Assembly (NCBI RefSeq): GCF_000379765.1
Contig: NZ_KB903432.1
Span: 62,427 to 126,426, forward strand
Length of the DNA: 64,000 nucleotides
Reading direction: 5' to 3'
Origin: Flexithrix dorotheae DSM 6795
GTDB taxonomy: Bacteria > Bacteroidota > Bacteroidia > Cytophagales > Flammeovirgaceae
Shown here one piece after another: positions 36,468 through 45,950 of this stretch (the stretch's first letter is position 1; every line of letters begins with the position of its first letter). The position numbers and the translations under genes were made by a program. The notes below the pieces were generated by a model. That model did no database searches and was not told where the DNA came from. It worked only from the letters and a program-made list of their open reading frames with translations.

Positions 36468-37331
36468 TTACTCCTGATACTTTTTCCTATATTCTCTTGG
36501 CGTACAATTGCATATCAGTTTAAAAGCAGCATTAAATCTTCCGATAGAATTGAAACCCGATTCGAAAGCGATAGAGGTAATTTTTTCTCTGGTCACAGAA
36601 AGCATTCTTTGTGCATTTAATACCCTTTGCTTAATGACATATTTATTCAGCGTAGTACCAAAGGCTTTTTTAAAAATAGCATTGGCATAATCTGGATGTA
36701 AACCGATATATGCCGCAATATCAGCTGTAGTGATGGAGTTAGCATAATTTTTAGCAATGAATATTGCCATTTTTTCCACTGAGGAAATAGCAGCCTGGTT
36801 AATACTTTTAAGTTGGGAGTGTGGTTTTTCAAAACCTCCGGAGTCCAGTGCAAATCGTTTTAATCTTCCCTGAATTTCCAGTGTGGCAATTTCTTTTCGT
36901 TGATGGTCACTACTTTTAAAATCATTCACCCAGTTTTGAAAAATGTAATGATCATATTCCCAACCGGCATCTGAATTTGGAATTTGGATTTCACCTTTGA
37001 TGAGTTTATCCACAAAAGATTCCGGGAAATTCCATTCCATAAATTGTCTGAGCGGAATGGTACAAACAAAATAATGGGTATTTTCTTCAAAATCTATGAT
37101 CTGATGGGGAACAAGTGCCCAGAATAGAATCAGTCGTTTTTCCGGAATTTTTATTTTCTGATCATTAACCAGATAGGTAATTGAACCCTTCGGAAAAAAA
37201 TTCAGCTCAATTTCATTATGCCTGTCGGGTTTATCCATGATGCTTGGAGTCCAAAGGCTACAAGCCATTCCATATGGTTTTAGCTCAGGCCTGTTTCTAT
37301 CAAATTGCTGAATAATCTCGGTAATTGGCAT
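36468..37331 (-). CDS. AraC-family transcriptional regulator
   Basis: The protein has 287 residues. The N-terminal ~150 form a cupin-like effector domain (EIELNFFPKGSITYLVNDQKI). The C-terminal ~100 carry two HTH motifs: TTADIAAYIGLHPDYANAIFKKAFGTTLNKYV and EKITSIAFESGFNSIGRFNAAFK, ending TPREYRKKYQ. It is divergent from the three DUF1593 genes with only 77 bases between, so it probably controls them. The effector may be a nucleoside, sugar or plant-derived compound. The 35642 membrane-protein gene lies downstream. Confidence 0.9.
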   Translation of the reverse strand: MPITEIIQQFDRNRPELKPYGMACSLWTPSIMDKPDRHNEIELNFFPKGSITYLVNDQKIKIPEKRLILFWALVPHQIIDFEENTHYFVCTIPLRQFMEWNFPESFVDKLIKGEIQIPNSDAGWEYDHYIFQNWVNDFKSSDHQRKEIATLEIQGRLKRFALDSGGFEKPHSQLKSINQAAISSVEKMAIFIAKNYANSITTADIAAYIGLHPDYANAIFKKAFGTTLNKYVIKQRVLNAQRMLSVTREKITSIAFESGFNSIGRFNAAFKLICNCTPREYRKKYQE

Positions 37332-37408
37332 ATTTTAGTAAAATTTCAGGTGGTTTATGCTTAAAATCGAGTCTAAATTTAAGCCTTAAATTAGAATAAA
37401 CGCGAAAT

Positions 37409-38842
37409 ATGAAATTGAAAAAAATGCTTTTTATGGCAGTGCTATTTCTTTTTGGAGCTGAAATAGCCAATTGCCAGGTTGTTGAAACATCTGGAAAACA
37501 TCGGGTATTGGTATTGACGGATATTGAAAATGAGCCCGATGATGCGGAATCCCTTGTCCGGTTTTTAGTGTATAGCAATCACTTCGATGTAGAAGGGTTG
37601 GTAGCCACTACTTCCACTCATTTGAGAAATAAAATTGCCGATTGGCGTATTCATGAAATTGTGGATGCTTATGGTAAAGTAAGGGATAACCTGGAAAAGC
37701 ACGAGCAGGGTTTTCCTACTTATCAATATTTGAAAGAGCGGATAAAAAAAGGAATACCTGAATATGGGTTGGCAGGAGTAGGAGAGGGGAAGGATTCTGA
37801 AGGTTCTGACTGGCTAATTTCCGTAGTAGATAAAAATGATGAAAGGCCTGTTTGGGTAAGTATTTGGGGTGGGGCAAATGTACTTGCGCAATCCCTGTGG
37901 AAAGTGAGGCAAACCAGAACGCAGGAAGAGCTTGAGGAATTTGTTTCCAAAATCAGGGTTTATACTATTTCCGATCAGGATGATTCTGGTTTTTGGATTA
38001 GAAAGGAGTTCCCAAATCTTTTCTATATTGTAAGCCCGGGCGAGAATTACCGGCATGCTACCTGGTCGGGGATTTCCGGAGAACCTCAGTACGGATTTGC
38101 CTCCGGAGCGGATACTACCCTGGTGCAAAATCCATGGCTTAGGGAAAATATTATGGAGAACCACGGCCCACTTGGAGCGGAATATCCTGAGGTAGAATAT
38201 GCCATGGAAGGGGATACGCCTAGTTTTTTCTCCTTAATTAATAATGGTTTGAATGTAGCCGAAAAACCTAATTTTGGCGGTTGGGGAGGCAGATATGAAT
38301 TGTATCAGCCACGATTTTTGGCTTACAGACAACTGGAAGATAAAGAACAGGAACCACGCCCAATCTGGACGGACGCCATGGATGAAGTAGTGGGAATTGA
38401 TGGCAGGGTTTATATCGATAACCACGCCTCTATTTGGAGATGGCGGGAAGCTTATCAACATGATTTTGCCGCCAGAATCGACTGGACCATTTCCGATGTT
38501 AAGGAAGCAAATCATCCACCGGTCCCTCAAATTGAAGAAAAGGAAAGCTATAAAGTAAATACCGGATCCTCCATTTCCTTTGATGCATCCGTAAGTACTG
38601 ATCCTGATGGTGATCAATTAACTTATAATTGGATTCATTACCCGGAGCCGGGAAATTACCACAATGTAAACTGGAGACCATTAAAGTTTGAGGGAACACA
38701 AACTTCAAAGTTGAAAATGATTGTCCCCGATTATGTGAAGATTGAAACACCTCAGACAACTCACCTTATATTGGAAGTTACGGATAATGGAAATCCTTCA
38801 CTAACCAGATACAAAAGGATCATTGTAACGATAATGCCTTAA
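37409..38842 (+). CDS. DUF1593 nucleoside-hydrolase-like protein, copy 1
   Basis: The protein has 477 residues with a signal peptide (cleavage near ANCQ). The nucleoside-hydrolase-like domain (about 28-360) opens with VLVLTDIENEPDDAESLVRF, matching the Asp-rich metal site, and has VSIWGGANVLAQSL, YTISDQDDSGFWIR and EGDTPSFFSLI. Residues ~385-477 are an Ig/cadherin-like Sde182 C-terminal domain (SFDASVSTDPDGDQLTYNW, VTDNGNPSLTRYKR). The family was first seen beside cellulolytic genes. Its real substrate is unsettled. It is the first of three tandem homologues, 18 bases before copy 2, and divergent from AraC. Confidence 0.9.
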   Translation: MKLKKMLFMAVLFLFGAEIANCQVVETSGKHRVLVLTDIENEPDDAESLVRFLVYSNHFDVEGLVATTSTHLRNKIADWRIHEIVDAYGKVRDNLEKHEQGFPTYQYLKERIKKGIPEYGLAGVGEGKDSEGSDWLISVVDKNDERPVWVSIWGGANVLAQSLWKVRQTRTQEELEEFVSKIRVYTISDQDDSGFWIRKEFPNLFYIVSPGENYRHATWSGISGEPQYGFASGADTTLVQNPWLRENIMENHGPLGAEYPEVEYAMEGDTPSFFSLINNGLNVAEKPNFGGWGGRYELYQPRFLAYRQLEDKEQEPRPIWTDAMDEVVGIDGRVYIDNHASIWRWREAYQHDFAARIDWTISDVKEANHPPVPQIEEKESYKVNTGSSISFDASVSTDPDGDQLTYNWIHYPEPGNYHNVNWRPLKFEGTQTSKLKMIVPDYVKIETPQTTHLILEVTDNGNPSLTRYKRIIVTIMP

Positions 38843-38860
38843 TTTTAAATTTAAGTCCAA

Positions 38861-40306
38861 ATGAAAAAATATACTGGCCAGTTTTTATTAGTTCTACTAC
38901 TAATTTCATTGAATTTTAATCCGGAAAATTTATTTGCTCAATCCATTGAGAAAAACAGGGTAATTATTTTAACAGATATTGAAGCGGATCCTGACGATAC
39001 TCAGTCTCTAGTGCGGCTACTTTTATATGCCAATGAAATTGATATAAAAGGAATAGTAGCTACCACTTCCTGCTGGCATAAAAACAGGATAGATCCGGAA
39101 TCTATTCGAAAGGTTATTCGTGCCTATGGAAAAGTGCAGCCGAATTTATTGAAGCATGCACCTGGTTTTCCGGAAGAGGAAACTTTATTAGGATTAGTAA
39201 AGGACGGCCTGCCGGAATACGGGATGCTAGGTGTAGGAGATGGAAAAGATTCAGAAGGTTCCGACTGGATTTTAAAAGAACTGGAAGAACAGGATGATCG
39301 TCCACTTTGGATTTCAGTTTGGGGAGGCGTAAATACATTGGCACAAACACTGGATAAAATTAAGAAAACAAAATCAAAGGCAGAGGCCAAAAAATTGATG
39401 GCAAAACTCCGGGTTTATACCATTTCTGATCAGGATGATAGTGGAATTTGGATTAGAAATAATTTTCCTGATTTATTTTATATCGTAAGTCCCGGAGATG
39501 ATTATGGAAGTGCCACCTGGAATGGCATAAATAGTTATGTGAAGGGCATAGATAATGAATCAATCAGCAATGAGTGGATCGCCCAGCATATTCAACAAGA
39601 CCATGGTCCATTGGGAGCGGTTTATCCCGATGTGGCCTGGGGGGTAGAAGGAGATACTCCGGCTTTTTTATCTTTGATACCCAATGGGCTGAATGCATCG
39701 GAACACCCTGAATGGGGAGGTTGGGGTGGCCGCTACGAACACTATAAACCAGATTTTTCGAAACAAAAAAAAGGAAGATCAGGGGTGCCGTTTGAGTCTG
39801 AAACTAGGGCCATCTGGACTAATGCAGTTGATCATTATACCCCTTATGTTCCGAAATCCTATGGACGGACAGTTGGAAAAGATACGGTTAGCTTCGAAAA
39901 TAACAAAGTATCATTATGGCGATGGAGAGATGATTTTCAAAATGATTTTGCCGCCCGAATGGACTGGTGTACAAAAGCTTATGAAGAGGCCAATCATCCA
40001 CCAGTTCCGGTTTTAATGCATCCTGAGGAAATTACTGTAAAATCAGGAGAAGGTTTTGATTTGGATGCTTTTGATTCTACTGATCCGGACGGAGATAATT
40101 TGAGTTTTTTGTGGTTTAGTTATCCGGAAGCCGGTTCTTATCCAAAAAGAATCGAAATTTCAGCTGAAAATGTACATGGTGTTTATGTAACGGCCCCGGA
40201 GGTTAAGCAAAAAGAAACGATCCATTTTATTCTAAAAGTTTCGGATAAAGGAACCCCCGTTTTGTCAAGATATAAGCGGGTGATTGTAAATGTAATGCCT
40301 AAATAA
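38861..40306 (+). CDS. DUF1593 nucleoside-hydrolase-like protein, copy 2
   Basis: The protein has 481 residues with a signal peptide (cleavage near LFAQ). It is a clear paralogue of copy 1, with the same domain order: VIILTDIEADPDDTQSLVRLL, ISVWGGVNTLAQTL, YTISDQDDSGIWIR, EGDTPAFLSLI, then a C-terminal DAFDSTDPDGDNLSFLW and VSDKGTPVLSRYKR. It keeps all the metal-site acidic residues of copy 1. It follows by 18 bases and precedes copy 3 by 11, so all three are one transcription unit. Secreted or periplasmic hydrolysis of a glycosidic or nucleoside-like compound is inferred. Confidence 0.9.
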   Translation: MKKYTGQFLLVLLLISLNFNPENLFAQSIEKNRVIILTDIEADPDDTQSLVRLLLYANEIDIKGIVATTSCWHKNRIDPESIRKVIRAYGKVQPNLLKHAPGFPEEETLLGLVKDGLPEYGMLGVGDGKDSEGSDWILKELEEQDDRPLWISVWGGVNTLAQTLDKIKKTKSKAEAKKLMAKLRVYTISDQDDSGIWIRNNFPDLFYIVSPGDDYGSATWNGINSYVKGIDNESISNEWIAQHIQQDHGPLGAVYPDVAWGVEGDTPAFLSLIPNGLNASEHPEWGGWGGRYEHYKPDFSKQKKGRSGVPFESETRAIWTNAVDHYTPYVPKSYGRTVGKDTVSFENNKVSLWRWRDDFQNDFAARMDWCTKAYEEANHPPVPVLMHPEEITVKSGEGFDLDAFDSTDPDGDNLSFLWFSYPEAGSYPKRIEISAENVHGVYVTAPEVKQKETIHFILKVSDKGTPVLSRYKRVIVNVMPK

Positions 40307-40317
40307 AATCAATACCA

Positions 40318-41331
40318 ATGATTAAAAAGATATTCATTTTTACGCTGATTTTCCTGGTTTCCATAATTTGTAATGCCCAAAAGCCAAGTGTATTCATCCT
40401 CACTGATATTAATCTGGTGGGTGGTGATCCTGATGACAGGCAATCTTTGATTCATGTTTTGTGGTATGCTAATGAATTGAATATAAGGGGAGTTGTTCCC
40501 GATTACTGGAATGGGAAAAGTCAGGAAGCCTGCCAGGAAACTATAGAAATTTATGCAAAGGATTTTGTGAGCTATGGTTTTAAGAAAAAGGGTTATCCTG
40601 AACCGGAGCAGGTAGAAAAATTAATCGCGAAGGATGAAAATGATGCCATTGAAAGACTGAAAAATGAAGCTGAAAATTCGGAATCGCCATTGTATGTATT
40701 GGTTTGGGGACAAATGATTACCCTAAAAAAAGCACTTTTCACTTATCCCGAAATCTCCTCAAAAATCAGGGTACTATCAATTGGCACAGGCTTAAAATAC
40801 GGACCAAAAGACGAAGTTCCCGGAAAAGATTGTACAGTTTCGAATTGGAATGGAAAGGGTAGAGATGAGATTTATAAGGATCCAAGATTTCAACAAATGT
40901 GGTGGCTGGAAAGTAACTGGACCTATAATGGCATGTTTATGGGCGAAGAACCGGAACAAATGTTTGAACAACTTCAGGCTTATGGGAAAATGGGTAAGCA
41001 TATTAAAACTGTGACAAAAAATCATTCCTGGGCACATTATTTCCGTGTGGGTGACACCCCTACGGTGTTATATTTAATCGACCCAAATCACAATCCCGAT
41101 CTTCCGGAAGAAAGTAGCTGGGCCGGCAAATTTAAAAAGCCATTTCCCCATTCCCGGCCCAATTATTTTACCGATGATAATGGGGAAATAGAATGGGATT
41201 ATGCAGATCCCTGCAAAACCTGGGGAAACCTGAAGGAAATGTATGCTTACAATAAAAGTACTTTACATTCCAGAAGAGCCGAAATGTATGAAAGTCTGTT
41301 GGAAAAATTGAATTCGCTTTATGGGAAATAA
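40318..41331 (+). CDS. DUF1593-like protein, copy 3, single domain
   Basis: The protein has 337 residues with a signal peptide (cleavage near CNAQ). The N-terminal hydrolase-like domain is kept (VFILTDINLVGGDPDDRQSLIHVLWYAN, VLVWGQMITLKKALF, VGDTPTVLYLI). A Gly-Gly insertion precedes the PDD, the SDQDDSG motif is replaced (RVLSIGTGLKYG), and the Sde182 C-terminal domain is absent. It is therefore a divergent, shorter member, perhaps with another substrate. It ends 26 bases from the convergent mscS gene. The hairpin CTAAGG...CCTTAG (41345-41374) overlaps that gene's 3' end. Confidence 0.85.
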   Translation: MIKKIFIFTLIFLVSIICNAQKPSVFILTDINLVGGDPDDRQSLIHVLWYANELNIRGVVPDYWNGKSQEACQETIEIYAKDFVSYGFKKKGYPEPEQVEKLIAKDENDAIERLKNEAENSESPLYVLVWGQMITLKKALFTYPEISSKIRVLSIGTGLKYGPKDEVPGKDCTVSNWNGKGRDEIYKDPRFQQMWWLESNWTYNGMFMGEEPEQMFEQLQAYGKMGKHIKTVTKNHSWAHYFRVGDTPTVLYLIDPNHNPDLPEESSWAGKFKKPFPHSRPNYFTDDNGEIEWDYADPCKTWGNLKEMYAYNKSTLHSRRAEMYESLLEKLNSLYGK

Positions 41332-41357
41332 ATGGTAAAAATACCTAAGGGGGGAAT

Positions 41358-42356
41358 TTAATTCACCTCCTTAGGATCAATAATTCCCTGGCTGATTAAT
41401 TCCCGCATCACAATTTCGGTCATGTCACTTTTGAAGGCAAATTCGTAGCGAATATCCATCACATAGGCTTTCAGCCTCATTTTCAGGTACGATCTTCTTT
41501 CTTTTACTTCATTAAAAAAAAGAACCGCTATAGGCTTATCCAGAAAAATAAACCGGGAAACTTTGGCGGCCTCGGTAGCTATACTTCTTACTTTTTCGGT
41601 ATCTACCGTAATGGGGAGATAGAGTTCGGCCACCACCTGGCAGTTGGATTCTCCCGCATTGGAGTTGGAAAGGGACTGATTCATTAGTTCCCCGTTGGGA
41701 ATACTGACAATAGAATCATCAGCAGTTACGATTCTGGTGGATCGCAGTCCTATTCCAATTACTTCTCCGTAATAACTTCCTACTTCAATTTTATCCCCTA
41801 CCAAAAATGGCCGGTCAATGAGAATAACAACTCCACCAAAGATATTTTTTAGAATATCCTGTGAGGCAAAACCCACAGCTACTCCAATGGAAGCTGAAAA
41901 AGCAATTAATGTGGCGAGTGGAGGCTGAAATATGCCTTCTACTATTATAATTGTGAAAATTATCCAGGAGACCAACCTGACGATAGGAATAGTACTTTTT
42001 ATCGTAACCCTGTGTAAGGCGCTTCTCTCTGCCCAGGCCTCCAGTGCCTTCCGGATCATTCTAATGACAAAGAAAGTAATTAGAAGGAAAACAATTGTCC
42101 AAAATATCTTATTGAAGGAAAAAATGTTTTCAATTTTGGGTGGCTCCAGAATTTTTTCCCGCAGCTTTTCCTTATCCGCCCTGCTTTCATTGGCCTCCCT
42201 TTGTAAAGTATCGAGCTTAGAAATAATTACGGAAAGGCTGTCGTTTTTACTGATTTTTTCCTGAACAGAATCTGCAGGATTTTGGGAAAAAACCTGGTAG
42301 ACCAGCCCAAAGGAAAGCAGTAAAAAACAATATATCTTTAAATTTTTCTTCAACAT
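41358..42356 (-). CDS. Small mechanosensitive channel (MscS family)
   Basis: The protein has 332 residues. It has a signal peptide (about 1-24), a coiled-coil stretch to ~75, two or three membrane spans, then the MscS pore helix and beta domain. The latter reads LIAFSASIGVAVGFASQDILKNIFGG, then IDRPFLVGDKIEVGSYYGEV and SIPNGELMNQSLSN, ending in the alpha/beta C-domain. It is the second gene of a two-gene leftward operon, only 12 bases after the 1013-residue P-loop protein gene. An ATPase so close to an MscS gene suggests joint action. It is convergent with the DUF1593 cluster. Confidence 0.93.
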   Translation of the reverse strand: MLKKNLKIYCFLLLSFGLVYQVFSQNPADSVQEKISKNDSLSVIISKLDTLQREANESRADKEKLREKILEPPKIENIFSFNKIFWTIVFLLITFFVIRMIRKALEAWAERSALHRVTIKSTIPIVRLVSWIIFTIIIVEGIFQPPLATLIAFSASIGVAVGFASQDILKNIFGGVVILIDRPFLVGDKIEVGSYYGEVIGIGLRSTRIVTADDSIVSIPNGELMNQSLSNSNAGESNCQVVAELYLPITVDTEKVRSIATEAAKVSRFIFLDKPIAVLFFNEVKERRSYLKMRLKAYVMDIRYEFAFKSDMTEIVMRELISQGIIDPKEVN

Positions 42357-42368
42357 TTTAATCTCCGC

Positions 42369-45300
42369 TTAATAAATAAGGTTTTTGGCTTTTAGCAAGA
42401 TAACTATCTGGCTGTATAGCAGTGGATTGATAAAATAATGGTCATTTTTATAAATAATCAAACCATCATCAAAAAGCAGGGTGAATTCCTGCCGCACAGT
42501 TTCCTTCCCCTGATTAAGTATTCGCGCATAGTTCTCCTGTGTAAGCCCATCGTGAATCAATAATGCATGCAACAAAAATATTTTCTTGGTGGAAAGGGCA
42601 TTCAAAAAGCTAAAATCAAGATTCCTTAAAGTAGAAATATTAATGGTATCTTCCAGGATTTCCTCTGTTGATCTCATCCAGAAAATTAGGGCCAGGCTGA
42701 TATTACTTCCTGTAAACTTATTCAGGAATGAAAAATAATCTTCCTTTAAATAAGCCTGACTTTCTTCCTGATCCATTTTGGCTAATTTCTTTCCGGAAAT
42801 AACTAATGGATCTGGTTTATAAAAGATATTATACCCACTCATTTTATGTCTTTTCAGAATGATGTCCGCAATTTTTTGTGAAGTCAGTTCTTTGAGCCTG
42901 ATGGTATAACCGAAATAATCACTGATGTCTAAAGCTTTATCCAGATAATTCCAGGCGTAAACCGTACAGGTACAAATCCAAAAATGCTTTTTGTTGGTTT
43001 TTGACATCAATTCCACAAAATATTTTATCCCGATAAAACCTCCTACCATCCTTAAGAACAGATTTTGAATGTCTTCCATCCGAATGATCATTTTTTCATT
43101 ATAATCATTCAGGTAAGCAATTAAATCTTCCAGGTTTGTGAAATTTCCATCGGGAAAAGCCTCCTGAAAAAACTGAAGAAATTCCTCTTTGTTGGTTATT
43201 TGTCTGGAAACTGTTAATGCTTTTACCGAAAATTTTTCATTGTATTTTTTTAAAAATGAATTGACAACAGTAGTGTTCCCGCTTCCTTTTTCACCGATGA
43301 CTACACTGGGCACGTATCTGTACAGCTGCCAATTGTCAAAAGCCAGTTTTAGCGCTGCAGTTTCTTCTTCTCGGGTATCTACCAGAATACTATCGGTAAT
43401 GGAGTCACTTTTAAAAAGACGTTGGTAAACGTATGGAAGTCTGGCAGTAGCCTCTTCCGTAGCCGCAAGGTAATCGGATATTTCGGTACTGATTTTAGAG
43501 GCTCCTTTTGACAGCCCGATTAATTCCTTAAACCATTCATACCGTTCGCTCAAATATTCCAGCCCTTCCCGGGAAGATTTGATAATTTGTGGAATCAGGT
43601 TTTTGATGTAAGCAATAGTCTCTTTCCTGACCGCTTTAGCTTTGTTGATCGCTTTGGCTTTGGTAATGACTATTTTGAGCTTGAAAATATTCTCTGTATT
43701 GGTAAAGGAAATGATTTTGTTCACAAAACCCAGAAGCCCTTCGCCTAATTCCTGAGCAAAAATTTCTTCAGATTGAATAAGGTCCTCTTTAATATCTTCC
43801 GTTCTTGCCAATGCCCTTTTCAATCCATCTTCGGCAATTTCTTTTCCTTTTGCCAGCTGGTAATCGGGAGTGGTAGAATTTTCAATGGCAGTGGCCAGGT
43901 TGTAGTCGGCTATGCTATCCAGTTCTCCAATTTCCTGTATCAGTTTATTTACCGTCTGTAATAATCTTGCCTTTACTTTTTTACTGACTTTAAGTAAGGA
44001 AGGCAAACTTTCAAAGTTGATTAATTCGTGCGGAGAAATCTTGGAAAATTCTTTATCAGAGATACTTTTGTCATATTTTGCCAGACTTGTAAGGGTACGA
44101 TTTTTTTTCATGCCCTGCACCTGGTTTTCAATCTCCAATTCAATCTGCCCTACCATTTTGGGAAAATCCTGCTCCAGTAAAGCCCGGGTAGCAGCAGGAA
44201 GGTTTTTATTGGTCAGTTCCTGCTCAATAAGCGATTTTTCCTGAGTTAATAATTGGTTAAAAGTTTTGACTCCTTTGCCTTTAAAATTTTGGACTTTTGC
44301 AATTAAATCATTGAAAAAGGTTTCAATTTGCTCTAATTGAGGAATTACATTGTCATTTACTTTTTTATTATAGATACCCTTTTGTTCATAATAAGTATCT
44401 ACCACATTAAACACAAGATGATAAAGGTCCAGGTCTAGCCGCCAGTCTTCATAAAGAGTAAAAAGAGTATTATTCCATCCTTCCAGTTCACTATTGTATT
44501 CTTTTTTTAGTGAGTTTTTCAGCCTGTTAATGGCCCTGTCTGAAAATTTCCGTTTTGATAATTCAAGGGTACCAACCCGATCAATTGCCGAAAAATATTT
44601 TTGTTCTATTTTCTCAAAAGCACTACTCAGGTATTTGGGAAGATCTTTTTTCTGATCTTCTAATTTCCCGGATAGTAGGTTAAATTTTTCGGCCAAAGCA
44701 TTTAAATCAACAGGATCCCATTCATCAAAATTATTGGCGATGGAGAGGTCGATAAAACTTTTGTTTAGACCTGACAAACTCTCCCAAACAGACAAATTGG
44801 TACTGTTAATACTCAAATAAATATCCTTGATGAGTACCTTAAGCTCAGTCATCATTGCACCATAGAAATAATAATATGCGATATTTCTCATCGGAACCTG
44901 ATGTCGCCAGCGTTTGGGAGGTTTTGTTTTTCTTTTAAATAGTTTCCGAAAGCTATTCGAAACTTTTCCAGGGAATTTAGAGAAATAATACCTGGTTTTT
45001 TTTATCCTTTTTGCCCCTTTAAGGAGAAAGGAATCTTCTTTTTGAGGATAAAATCTTTCCTTTCCCTGTAAAAGGGTAATATCTTTTATAATATACGAAT
45101 TGGTATATCCTTCGAACTGATTGATGAATTCCTTAAAATTTTCATCAAAATCATTTTTTTCCAATTGACCATAACAGCCATCAATATGGGCTGAAAAATC
45201 ATCCTGAAGCTGAATGAGTTCATTCACTATTTCAATCAGCGCTTTTTCTTTAATGTGCCTGGAAATATTCCTTTCACGATTTTGGAAAATTTGGCAACAC

Positions 45301-45410
45301 TTTTTGATAAAGGAGATTTGTTCATCAAGTCGCTGTTCAAAAACAGGAATGAAGTACGAATTCAGTAATTGGAAGGAATTCTCGCTTATTTTTCGAATGC
45401 TTTCACCCAT
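42369..45410 (-). CDS. Large P-loop ATPase with coiled coils and C-terminal HTH
   Basis: The protein has 1013 residues. About 1-690 are long helices, many coiled-coil, with a basic patch (FRKLFKRKTKPPKRWRHQ) at ~155-172 and no membrane span except possibly weak ones. A P-loop region starts near residue 700: SVVIGEKGSGNTTVVNSFLKKY. The invariant Lys of GxxGxGK[ST] is Asn here (codon AAC, checked). A Walker-B-like MIIRMEDIQNLF lies ~70 residues later. The C-terminal ~150 residues form a winged-helix-like region. The overall plan (long helical sensor, P-loop core, wHTH) resembles STAND/AAA regulators. It is followed 12 bases later by an mscS gene. Confidence 0.75.
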   Translation of the reverse strand: MGESIRKISENSFQLLNSYFIPVFEQRLDEQISFIKKCCQIFQNRERNISRHIKEKALIEIVNELIQLQDDFSAHIDGCYGQLEKNDFDENFKEFINQFEGYTNSYIIKDITLLQGKERFYPQKEDSFLLKGAKRIKKTRYYFSKFPGKVSNSFRKLFKRKTKPPKRWRHQVPMRNIAYYYFYGAMMTELKVLIKDIYLSINSTNLSVWESLSGLNKSFIDLSIANNFDEWDPVDLNALAEKFNLLSGKLEDQKKDLPKYLSSAFEKIEQKYFSAIDRVGTLELSKRKFSDRAINRLKNSLKKEYNSELEGWNNTLFTLYEDWRLDLDLYHLVFNVVDTYYEQKGIYNKKVNDNVIPQLEQIETFFNDLIAKVQNFKGKGVKTFNQLLTQEKSLIEQELTNKNLPAATRALLEQDFPKMVGQIELEIENQVQGMKKNRTLTSLAKYDKSISDKEFSKISPHELINFESLPSLLKVSKKVKARLLQTVNKLIQEIGELDSIADYNLATAIENSTTPDYQLAKGKEIAEDGLKRALARTEDIKEDLIQSEEIFAQELGEGLLGFVNKIISFTNTENIFKLKIVITKAKAINKAKAVRKETIAYIKNLIPQIIKSSREGLEYLSERYEWFKELIGLSKGASKISTEISDYLAATEEATARLPYVYQRLFKSDSITDSILVDTREEETAALKLAFDNWQLYRYVPSVVIGEKGSGNTTVVNSFLKKYNEKFSVKALTVSRQITNKEEFLQFFQEAFPDGNFTNLEDLIAYLNDYNEKMIIRMEDIQNLFLRMVGGFIGIKYFVELMSKTNKKHFWICTCTVYAWNYLDKALDISDYFGYTIRLKELTSQKIADIILKRHKMSGYNIFYKPDPLVISGKKLAKMDQEESQAYLKEDYFSFLNKFTGSNISLALIFWMRSTEEILEDTINISTLRNLDFSFLNALSTKKIFLLHALLIHDGLTQENYARILNQGKETVRQEFTLLFDDGLIIYKNDHYFINPLLYSQIVILLKAKNLIY

Positions 45411-45723
45411 CTCCTTTTTTATATAATTTCAGTTTTTATCTTTTTAAAAATGCTTAGGCATTTTATCGCAAAATTGGAATACGCTTAATTATGGTATCCG
45501 TCACATTTATACAGTCGAAACTTTAAAAATTCCTCTGAATGCCTTTCAAATAATCCTTAAAAAGGATTTCTCAATAAATATATAAAAAATGAGAAAAAAA
45601 AGGGTTGGTACTACTTTGTTAAGGAACGAATGATTATTTGAAAAATCTGGGAGGATAATTTGTATAAAAGGTTTAAAGAGAAGGATTTAACAGGGGAGGA
45701 GATAAGCCCTATCACTAATTCCA

Positions 45724-45776
45724 TTAGCCTGAAAAACCATAAACCAGGTAACTCATTATATTTATGATCAGGCTAA
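45724..45776. repeat. TTAGCCTGA/TCAGGCTAA inverted repeat
   Basis: TTAGCCTGA (45724-45732) and its perfect complement TCAGGCTAA (45768-45776) enclose 35 bases. It lies next to the larger palindrome, downstream of tolC. Confidence 0.5.
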
Positions 45777-45781
45777 AAAAT

Positions 45782-45907
45782 AAACTACATTACACCTGGA
45801 AATTCCGATGATAGATTTTGATTTTCAGTTTGTTCTGTTATCAAACAAACTTCATCTATTTCTAAAGTACAGACGCTTCGCAAGCTGTACCAGGTATAAT
45901 GTAGTTT
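45782..45907. mobile_element. 126-bp MITE-like palindromic element
   Basis: Terminal inverted repeats of 18 bp, AAACTACATTACACCTGG (45782-45799) and CCAGGTATAATGTAGTTT (45890-45907), match in 17 of 18 positions. Internal palindromic pieces (GTTTGTT...AACAAAC, GCTT-CGC-AAGC type) suggest the whole element can fold. There is no open frame and no clear target-site duplication. It could be a non-autonomous transposon or a structured RNA. Only one copy is present in the window. Confidence 0.55.
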
Positions 45908-45950
45908 TTAAATGACTTATAAAGCCAAGGAATTATTTTTTAAATCAACA

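Larger units (their letters stand above)
45411..45950. other. 540-base intergenic region with MITE-like palindrome
   Basis: Between the TolC gene and the P-loop gene, both leftward. It contains a 126-bp inverted-repeat element (45782-45907) and a 9-bp-arm hairpin (45724-45776), both listed. The rest, 45411-45720, is AT-rich and should hold the promoter of the ATPase-mscS operon. No open frame was seen. Confidence 0.6.

Noticed and set aside
37723-38759. Several minus-strand frames under the DUF1593 copies
   Set aside because: They mirror the conserved plus-strand paralogues and recur at the same place in both copies only because the plus strand is conserved.
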